Assembly (NCBI GenBank): GCA_903861075.1
Contig: CAIOSY010000123.1
Span: 1-43,984, forward strand
Direction of reading: 5' to 3'
DNA: 43,984 nt
From: an uncultured Nitrosomonadales bacterium
GTDB lineage: Bacteria; Pseudomonadota; Gammaproteobacteria; Burkholderiales; Gallionellaceae
Part shown: piece by piece, positions 38,361 to 43,984 of the stretch
Layout: every line of letters begins with the position of its first letter
Numbering within the stretch: the first letter of the stretch is position 1
Program-made: the position numbers and the translations under genes
The notes under the pieces: generated by a model
Databases searched by the model: none
Seen by the model: the letters and a program-made list of their open reading frames with translations, nothing else
Told to the model about the DNA's origin: nothing

Positions 38361-38750
38361 ATGAGCAACCCGTCCAACCTGAAATACACCGCCTCCCACG
38401 AATGGGTCAAAACCGAAGATGACGGTACGGTCAGTATCGGCATCACGCAACACGCACAGGCCTTGCTGGGCGATATGGTATTCGTCGAAGCGCCTGCTGC
38501 CGGCCGTCACCTGAACGCAAAAGAGGAATGCGCTGTCGTTGAATCCGTCAAAGCCGCCGCTGACGTGTATGCGCCCGTATCCGGCACAGTAACCGAAATC
38601 AACGGGGATCTGGACAGCAGCCCGGAAAACATCAATACCGACCCTTACGGTGCGTGGATATTCAAGATGAAACCTGACAATACCACCGATGTTGACGCCC
38701 TACTCGAGGCAACCGCATACCAAGCCGTCATCGACAGCGAAGCACACTAA
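38361..38750 (+). CDS. gcvH: Glycine cleavage system H protein (lipoyl carrier)
   Basis: 129 aa, the family length. It shuttles the aminomethyl group between GcvP and GcvT on a lipoyl arm attached to Lys64 ([11 protein letters not shown]). Other conserved parts: [37 protein letters not shown] and [19 protein letters not shown] sequence lies 7 bases before the ATG. It follows gcvT after 74 bases. Confidence 0.97.
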   Translation: MSNPSNLKYTASHEWVKTEDDGTVSIGITQHAQALLGDMVFVEAPAAGRHLNAKEECAVVESVKAAADVYAPVSGTVTEINGDLDSSPENINTDPYGAWIFKMKPDNTTDVDALLEATAYQAVIDSEAH

Positions 38751-38751
38751 A

Positions 38752-38886
38752 AGCCGGAAGGGTAAAGGGAACGCCGCTACGGCGCTCAAGAGGGAAGGGT
38801 AAAATGATGAGCGCGCAATGCGCGCCACCCTTATCCCTTACCTGCCCCCTTCCCCAACACCACCCTCCAAAATTCAAGCGAAATCC
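38752..38886 (+). repeat. Imperfect inverted-repeat spacer element between gcvH and gcvP
   Basis: A purine-rich left half (GGAAGGGTAAAGGGAA, then GAGGGAAGGGTAAAATGATG) faces a pyrimidine-rich right half (CCCTTATCCCTTACC, CCCCCTTCCCC), with nested palindromes GCGCCGCTACGGCGC-like near 38772 and GCGCGCAATGCGCGC near 38811. GGAAGGGTAAAATG (38793-38806) resembles the cores at 31144 and 32668. An in-frame ATG at 38804 with GGGAAGGG ahead could extend GcvP by 28 residues. Confidence 0.5.
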
Positions 38887-38887
38887 C

Positions 38888-41743
38888 ATGAATCCCGACC
38901 AATTTGTAAACCGCCACAACGGCCCGTCCGAAACAGATGTTCAGGATATGCTCAAAGCCATCGAGGCACCATCACTCGAGGTACTGATAGAGCAGACTAT
39001 TCCTACTGCAATCCGTTTAAAAACACCGCTTAATCTACCAGAAGGTATGTCAGAGCACAGCTACTTGCAACACCTGCGTGGCATTGCGGCGAAAAACAAG
39101 TTATATAAATCCTACATAGGCTTAGGCTATTACGACACCATACTGCCACCGGTGATTCAGCGCAACGTACTGGAAAATCCGGGCTGGTACACCGCCTACA
39201 CCCCTTATCAGGCGGAAATTGCGCAGGGTCGATTAGAGGCATTGCTTAATTTCCAGACTATGATCGTTGATCTGACCGGTATGGAAATCGCCAATGCTTC
39301 CTTACTTGATGAAGCAACCGCTGCCGCCGAAGCGATGACCATGATGCATGGCCTGCGCACACGTGAGGCTGCCACCACCGGAAAAAACAGCTTCTTTGTA
39401 TCACATGAATGCTTTCCGCAGACCATTGAGCTGCTCAAGACACGTGCCAAGCCCTTAGGCATTGAGCTGGTCATCGGCGATTTCAAAACCGTCACACTAA
39501 ATGACAAAATTTATGGTGCATTGCTTCAATATCCGGCAGCCAACGGCATTGTGCATGATTATGCAGATTTTGTCGTGCGAGCAAAAGAACACGGTATGAC
39601 CATCGCAGTCGCTGCCGACATTTTGAGTCTGGTACTACTGGTGCCGCCTGGCGAATGGGGCGCAGATATTGTACTGGGTTCTACGCAACGCTTTGGCGTG
39701 CCGATGGGCTACGGGGGTCCTCACGCAGCTTATTTCGCCTGCCGCGACGCCTACAAACGTTCGATGCCGGGACGAATCATCGGTGTATCGCGTGACGCCG
39801 ACGGCAACCCTGCGCTACGAATGGCGCTGCAAACCCGCGAACAGCATATTCGCCGCGAAAAGGCCACGTCAAACATCTGCACAGCACAAGCGCTGCTTGC
39901 CATCATGGCCAGCATGTATGCCGTGTACCATGGTCCGCAAGGATTGCGAGGCATCGCGCGCAAGGTTCACCTGTCGACCGTCGCACTGGCGAATGAGCTA
40001 AAGAAACTGGGCTACCAGATTGCCCACGACACTTACTTCGACACACTGAAACTGATCCATACCGACAACGTGAAGATTCATGCCTTAGCAGAAGCAGCAG
40101 AAATCAACTTCCGTTACAGCGGTGAAGGCTTGGGAATCGCGTTGGATCAAACAACCAGCATTAACGATTTAAACGCAATTCTCGCCGTATTCGCAAAGGC
40201 GGCAGGAAAAACCGCGCCAAGATTAAGCGAGTCACAGGTGGCAGCTTGCGCGATGCACCTGACAATACGCAAATCGGGAATTTTGCACCATGCAGTATTC
40301 AATTCTTACCACTCCGAAACATTGATGATGCGCTACATCAAGCGTCTGGAAAACAAGGATTTATCACTGACGCACTCGATGATTGCGCTGGGTTCCTGCA
40401 CCATGAAATTGAACGCCGCATCCGAATTACTTGCACTGACTTGGCCTGAATTCGCCAGCCTGCACCCCTTCGTACCGGTAGATCAAGCTGAGGGTTATCA
40501 GGAACTTATCGCCGGACTTGATGCTGCGCTATGCGAAATCACCGGCTTTGCACAAATGAGTTTTCAGCCCAACAGCGGAGCATCCGGCGAATATGCCGGC
40601 CTGCTGGTGATTCAAGCGTATCACCGCTCACGCGGCGAAGGCCAACGCAATGTTGCTCTGATTCCGTCCTCTGCACACGGCACAAATCCTGCCAGCGCGG
40701 CGATGTGCGGCATGACCATTGTCGTAGTCAAATGCGACCAGAACGGCAATATCGACGTCTCCGATCTACGTGAAAAAGCCGAGCTGCACAAGGACGACCT
40801 CTCCTGCCTGATGGTCACGTATCCCAGTACTCACGGGGTATATGAAGAATCCATTACGGATATAACAGGAATCATCCATACGAACGGCGGCCAGGTTTAC
40901 ATGGACGGCGCCAACATGAATGCACAGGTAGGACTGACCAGCCCGGGCAACATCGGCGCGGATGTGTGCCATTTAAATCTGCATAAGACTTTTGCGATTC
41001 CTCACGGCGGTGGCGGCCCGGGCGTTGGCCCAATCGGCGTAGCAGCACATCTAACGCCATTCCTGCCCTCTCATCCTTTGGTTAAAACCGGCGGCGATCA
41101 AGGCATACACGCCGTATCGGCGGCACCTTTCGGCAGCGCGCTAATCCTGATGATTTCCTACGGCTACATTAAGATGATGGGTGGTGCAGGTCTCACACAA
41201 GCGACCCGCATGGCAATACTGAATGCAAATTACATTAAAGAGTCGCTCAAAAATCACTACGCGACACTGTATCAGGGTGCTAACGGCCGTTGCGCGCATG
41301 AAATGATCTTGCAATGCATCGACTTCAAGCGTGAAGCAGGAATAGAAGTTGCCGACATCGCCAAGCGGCTGATGGATTTCGGCTTCCATGCACCAACCAC
41401 CTCCTTCCCGGTAGTAGACACGCTGATGGTAGAACCGACCGAAAGCGAATCAAAAGCTGAACTTGACCGATTTTGTGAGGCGATGATCGCTATACGCGGT
41501 GAAATAGACGAAATTATCGCCGGTCGGGCGGACAAAAAGAACAACGTGATCAAACATGCTCCACATACTGCGAAAACCGTAGTATCAAGCAACTGGGAGA
41601 GGCCGTATAGTCGTGAACAGGCAGCCTACCCGCTTCCCTGGGTACGCGAAAACAAATTCTGGCCTTCTGTCGCAAAAATAGATAATGTCTATGGTGACAA
41701 AAATCTGGTTTGCGCCTGCCCAGGTATTGAGTCCTACATTTAA
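38888..41743 (+). CDS. gcvP: Glycine dehydrogenase (decarboxylating), single-chain P protein
   Basis: 951 aa from the ATG at 38888, where homologues begin ([14 protein letters not shown]). It is the fused alpha-beta type with two aminotransferase-fold halves. The PLP lysine is Lys700 in [18 protein letters not shown], preceded by [11 protein letters not shown]. Other segments: [25 protein letters not shown] and [10 protein letters not shown]. It decarboxylates glycine and loads the aminomethyl group on GcvH. The Shine-Dalgarno at this start is weak; an upstream in-frame start inside the spacer element has a better one. It is 15 bases from tpx. Confidence 0.97.
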   Translation: MNPDQFVNRHNGPSETDVQDMLKAIEAPSLEVLIEQTIPTAIRLKTPLNLPEGMSEHSYLQHLRGIAAKNKLYKSYIGLGYYDTILPPVIQRNVLENPGWYTAYTPYQAEIAQGRLEALLNFQTMIVDLTGMEIANASLLDEATAAAEAMTMMHGLRTREAATTGKNSFFVSHECFPQTIELLKTRAKPLGIELVIGDFKTVTLNDKIYGALLQYPAANGIVHDYADFVVRAKEHGMTIAVAADILSLVLLVPPGEWGADIVLGSTQRFGVPMGYGGPHAAYFACRDAYKRSMPGRIIGVSRDADGNPALRMALQTREQHIRREKATSNICTAQALLAIMASMYAVYHGPQGLRGIARKVHLSTVALANELKKLGYQIAHDTYFDTLKLIHTDNVKIHALAEAAEINFRYSGEGLGIALDQTTSINDLNAILAVFAKAAGKTAPRLSESQVAACAMHLTIRKSGILHHAVFNSYHSETLMMRYIKRLENKDLSLTHSMIALGSCTMKLNAASELLALTWPEFASLHPFVPVDQAEGYQELIAGLDAALCEITGFAQMSFQPNSGASGEYAGLLVIQAYHRSRGEGQRNVALIPSSAHGTNPASAAMCGMTIVVVKCDQNGNIDVSDLREKAELHKDDLSCLMVTYPSTHGVYEESITDITGIIHTNGGQVYMDGANMNAQVGLTSPGNIGADVCHLNLHKTFAIPHGGGGPGVGPIGVAAHLTPFLPSHPLVKTGGDQGIHAVSAAPFGSALILMISYGYIKMMGGAGLTQATRMAILNANYIKESLKNHYATLYQGANGRCAHEMILQCIDFKREAGIEVADIAKRLMDFGFHAPTTSFPVVDTLMVEPTESESKAELDRFCEAMIAIRGEIDEIIAGRADKKNNVIKHAPHTAKTVVSSNWERPYSREQAAYPLPWVRENKFWPSVAKIDNVYGDKNLVCACPGIESYI

Positions 41744-41758
41744 CCTAAAGGACACACC

Positions 41759-42286
41759 ATGACCCGTAAAAAGGAAGCATCCAATAAAGTTGCCGTTACA
41801 CTCGATGGCAATCCCGTCACGTTATTTGGGACATTTCCCGTATTAAATCAGACCGCACAGGCCTTCACGCTGGTTGATAAAGAACTAAAGGATGTAACAC
41901 TGCAAAGTTTTATCGGTAAACGCAAGGTACTTAACATCGTGCCAAGTTTAGACACCGCTGTCTGTGCAACCTCGACACGTCGTTTCAACGAGGCGGCAAA
42001 TTCGCTCGACAATACGGTAGTGCTGGTGATTTCTGCCGACTTGCCCTTCGCGATGAGCCGATTTTGTGTAGCAGAAGGACTGGATAATGTCATCGTGTTA
42101 TCGCTGATGCGCGGTCGTGATTTCATGCGCAATTACGGGGTAAAGATTGCCGACACGGTATTAGCCGGACTCACTGCTCGCGCTGTATTAGTACTTGATG
42201 AAAATGATCGCATACTGCATGCTGAATTGGTCGATGACATCACACATGAACCTAATTACGGTGCCGCACTTGCTGTACTGCAATAA
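41759..42286 (+). CDS. tpx: Thiol peroxidase (Tpx-type peroxiredoxin)
   Basis: 175 aa. It reduces peroxides with electrons from thioredoxin. The peroxidatic Cys69 lies in [17 protein letters not shown], and the resolving Cys103 in [10 protein letters not shown]; the 34-residue spacing is that of E. coli Tpx (Cys61/Cys95). The motif has Ala where most Tpx proteins have Pro or similar before Val-Cys. AAGGA precedes the ATG. It lies 15 bases after gcvP, so it is probably on the glycine-controlled transcript. Confidence 0.95.
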   Translation: MTRKKEASNKVAVTLDGNPVTLFGTFPVLNQTAQAFTLVDKELKDVTLQSFIGKRKVLNIVPSLDTAVCATSTRRFNEAANSLDNTVVLVISADLPFAMSRFCVAEGLDNVIVLSLMRGRDFMRNYGVKIADTVLAGLTARAVLVLDENDRILHAELVDDITHEPNYGAALAVLQ

Positions 42287-42311
42287 ACTTATCATTAACA
42301 GGGCTTACAAC

Positions 42312-43250
42312 ATGAACACTCTAATCTGCGGCTCCATGGCTTATGACACCATCATGGTATTTAAGGATCAATTCAAAAATCACATTCTGCCCGAGCAGAT
42401 CCACATCCTTAACGTCGCATTCTTAGTGCCGGAAATGCGTCGCGAATATGGGGGTTGCGCAGGCAACATCGCCTACAACCTGCATTTATTAGGTGGAAAA
42501 CCACTGATTATGGCAACGGTGGGCGACGATTTCGCTCCCTATGCAAAACGGTTAGATAAACTTTCCATCTCCCAAAAACATATCCGCTCCATTCCCGCGA
42601 GTTTTACAGGGCAAGCTTTCATAACGACCGATCTTGACGATAATCAGATTACGGCTTTTCATCCGGGCGCGATGGGATATTCCGAATTAAACAAAGTGGC
42701 TGAAGCCAAAAACATCACGCTAGGTATTGTTTCTCCCGATGGGCGAGATGGCATGATGGAACACGCAGAACAGTTTGTTGAAGCGGGAGTCCCCTTCGTT
42801 TTTGATCCCGGCCAAGGTATGCCGATGTTTTCTGGTCCGGACTTACTGCGTTTTATCGATCAGGCTACCTATGTGACCGTGAATGATTATGAAGCCAAGC
42901 TGCTGCAAGACAAGACCGGCAAGACACTAGCCCAAATAGCAGAATCTGTCAGCGCACTGATCGTTACCCTGGGTGCAGATGGCTCAATGATATACGCTGA
43001 AGGTCGTGAAATTGCCATTCCAACACCAAAACCTGTGGCTGTCGTTGATCCAACAGGATGTGGTGACGCCTATCGCGCAGGTCTGATGTATGGAATACAA
43101 CAAGGATGGTCATGGGAGACGACAGGGCGCTTGGCATCGCTCATGGGATCAATCAAAATTGCCAGCCGAGGCGGCCAAAACCATGTGCTTACACGGGGTG
43201 AGATAGAGGCGCAATTCGAGAAGAATTTTGGCTACAGCATCACGCTTTAA
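42312..43250 (+). CDS. PfkB-family carbohydrate/nucleoside kinase
   Basis: 312 aa from the ATG at 42312; the open frame extends back into tpx but homologues start near MNTLICGSMAYDTI. PfkB signature 1 is GGCAGNIAYNLHLLGG at 47-62; signature 2 is DPTGCGDAYRAG at 246-257 with catalytic Asp252 and the anion-hole GCGD. It resembles adenosine kinase/ribokinase-like proteins often annotated simply as carbohydrate kinase in betaproteobacteria. The true substrate is not readable from the sequence. It starts 25 bases after tpx and ends 3 bases before the lipoprotein gene. Confidence 0.9.
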   Translation: MNTLICGSMAYDTIMVFKDQFKNHILPEQIHILNVAFLVPEMRREYGGCAGNIAYNLHLLGGKPLIMATVGDDFAPYAKRLDKLSISQKHIRSIPASFTGQAFITTDLDDNQITAFHPGAMGYSELNKVAEAKNITLGIVSPDGRDGMMEHAEQFVEAGVPFVFDPGQGMPMFSGPDLLRFIDQATYVTVNDYEAKLLQDKTGKTLAQIAESVSALIVTLGADGSMIYAEGREIAIPTPKPVAVVDPTGCGDAYRAGLMYGIQQGWSWETTGRLASLMGSIKIASRGGQNHVLTRGEIEAQFEKNFGYSITL

Positions 43251-43253
43251 TTT

Positions 43254-43694
43254 ATGCGAAAACTGCTCCTTGTTCTGCTACTGTCAGGCTGCGCTACCGG
43301 GTCACATCATCCTGGCACTCAAAACCCGGTTAAAGAAGTGATCAAATTCGGCGTAATCGAAAGTATTGCAACCATTGAAATGGATGCAAGTTCCAATGCA
43401 GGATCTATGGCTGGCGGCATTTTCGGCCAAGTCGGTGGTGCCAGTTCAGGTGCGGGTCGCGGATCTATCGTGGGCTCCATCTTTGGTGGCGTATTAGGCG
43501 GAACAATGGGACAGCAAGCCGGCATCAGCGCACGTCCAGGACTTGAAATTTGGGTAAAACTGGATGGTGAAGAGCAAAGCAGTTATGTGATGCAGGCGGG
43601 AAAAGCAGACACCTTCCGAGTGGGCGATCGAGTACGTATCGTCAATAAAAAAGGCAAAAACATGGTCGAAGCTGATACCGCAGGCCAGCCCTGA
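43254..43694 (+). CDS. Glycine-zipper outer-membrane lipoprotein (SlyB/Pcp-like)
   Basis: 146 aa. It has a short lipoprotein signal with lipobox LLSGC (Cys13), then a glycine-zipper segment at about 47-88 (AGSMAGGIFGQVGGASSGAG, GSIFGGVLGGTMGQQAG) and a C-terminal beta-rich part (LEIWVKLDGEE, FRVGDRVRIV). This matches the SlyB/Pcp 17-kDa surface-antigen-like family, which sits in the outer membrane and supports envelope integrity. It is the last gene before the operon terminator. Confidence 0.85.
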   Translation: MRKLLLVLLLSGCATGSHHPGTQNPVKEVIKFGVIESIATIEMDASSNAGSMAGGIFGQVGGASSGAGRGSIVGSIFGGVLGGTMGQQAGISARPGLEIWVKLDGEEQSSYVMQAGKADTFRVGDRVRIVNKKGKNMVEADTAGQP

Positions 43695-43731
43695 ATGAGT
43701 ATCTTAACTCCTCCCAAATTGTTAAGACCTT

Positions 43732-43765
43732 TGCCCCTAGCGTTAACGGCTAGGGGCATTTTTTT
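43732..43765 (+). terminator. Intrinsic terminator of the gcv-tpx-pfkB-lipoprotein operon
   Basis: GCCCCTAGC (43733-43741), a 7-base loop, GCTAGGGGC (43749-43757), with a flanking T-A pair, then a run of seven T (43759-43765). It lies 38 bases after the lipoprotein stop and is a textbook terminator. A second weaker palindrome AAAACCC-CCC-GGGTTTT follows near 43793-43809. Confidence 0.92.
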
Positions 43766-43876
43766 GGTTCGCCCTGACGTGCGCGCCAAACAAAACCCCC
43801 CGGGTTTTCACTTGAGGATTATTTGTATATAAGGCGTCTAAGGTCAAGCAGGTCGGTTGTTAAAACCGCAGCCAAT

Positions 43877-43909
43877 AAAAAAGCCCCACCGTTTCCGGAG
43901 GGGCATTTT
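43877..43909 (-). terminator. rRNA operon terminator (bidirectional)
   Basis: On the minus strand GCCCC-T-CCG, tetraloop GAAA, CGG-T-GGGGC (43883-43904) is followed by TTTTTT (43877-43882) and preceded by AAAAA, so it can work in both directions. It lies about 15 bases after the 3' end of the 5S rRNA. Confidence 0.88.
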
Positions 43910-43918
43910 TATTTATAA

Positions 43919-43984
43919 GGCGTCTGACGATGACCTACTTTCGCATGGGTAATCCACACTATCATTGGCGCGGAGTCGTTTCAC
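43919..43984 (-). rRNA. rrf: 5S ribosomal RNA, 3' part (cut by the window edge)
   Basis: The minus strand reads GTGAAACGACTCCGCGCC, then GATAGTGTGG and CCCATGCGAAAGTAGG, ending GTCAGACGCC. This aligns with the second half of bacterial 5S rRNA (GTGAAACGCC..., GATGGTAGTGTGGGG..., CCCATGCGAGAGTAGG...). About half of the molecule is present; the 5' half and the 23S and 16S genes lie beyond the right edge. The rRNA operon therefore converges on the gcv operon. Confidence 0.93.

Overview
The window is a chromosomal segment of a betaproteobacterium. The gene content (Tandem glycine riboswitch-gcvTHP, mre/mrd cluster, gatCAB divergent from mreB, two-domain MaeB, PEP synthase regulator, REC-type hybrid-kinase debris) and mid-range GC suggest Nitrosomonadales, perhaps close to Gallionellaceae. 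That placement is inference from protein style only, since no complete 16S rRNA is present.

Layout. 1-9072 (minus strand): a TctE/QseC-like two-component system, a GAF-HD-GYP protein, a metallo-beta-lactamase-fold phosphodiesterase-like protein, a PP2C phosphatase, a universal stress protein and a TerC-family membrane protein, all downstream of sucCD. 9261-12588: PEP synthase regulator ppsR, RNA helicase dbpA, a YgjP-like metalloprotease and slyX. 12589-13302: a gene-free mosaic carrying broken, oppositely oriented fragments of a spore-coat-U protein and a response-regulator receiver domain. 13303-20175 (minus): a 77-aa unknown coupled to maeB, a spacer with a degenerating 21-bp tandem repeat, then hrpA. 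20517-25162 (plus): a four-gene cluster of lytic transglycosylase, MBOAT acyltransferase and two SGNH proteins, the last with an Ape1-like architecture; I read it as a candidate peptidoglycan (or other envelope glycan) O-acetylation and de-O-acetylation system. 25192-32274 (minus): hslR, rlpA, then the rod-shape operon mreBCD-mrdA-rodA. 32359-35660 (plus): gatCAB. 35661-36884: a 650-bp spacer and a ccdAB toxin-antitoxin pair. 36898-43765 (plus): promoter, tandem glycine riboswitch, intrinsic terminator, then gcvT-gcvH-gcvP-tpx-pfkB-lipoprotein, closed by a strong terminator. The window ends inside a 5S rRNA on the minus strand, so an rRNA operon converges on the gcv operon.

How the parts work together. 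Central carbon metabolism (sucCD, maeB, ppsR, glycine cleavage) alternates with envelope construction (mre/mrd, rlpA, the MBOAT-SGNH cluster) and translation or RNA handling (gatCAB, dbpA, hrpA, hslR, slyX). Many junctions overlap by 1-4 bases (RR/HK, sucC/sucD, maeB/77-aa ORF, mreC/mreD/mrdA/rodA, SLT/MBOAT/SGNH), indicating translational coupling.

Most worth a second look: the O-acetylation cluster; imperfect inverted-repeat spacers inside several operons that share a near-identical 15-bp core and in two cases supply an alternative in-frame start with its own Shine-Dalgarno; the mosaic of gene debris near 12.8 kb; and the riboswitch-controlled operon that also carries a peroxidase, a sugar/nucleoside kinase and a lipoprotein.
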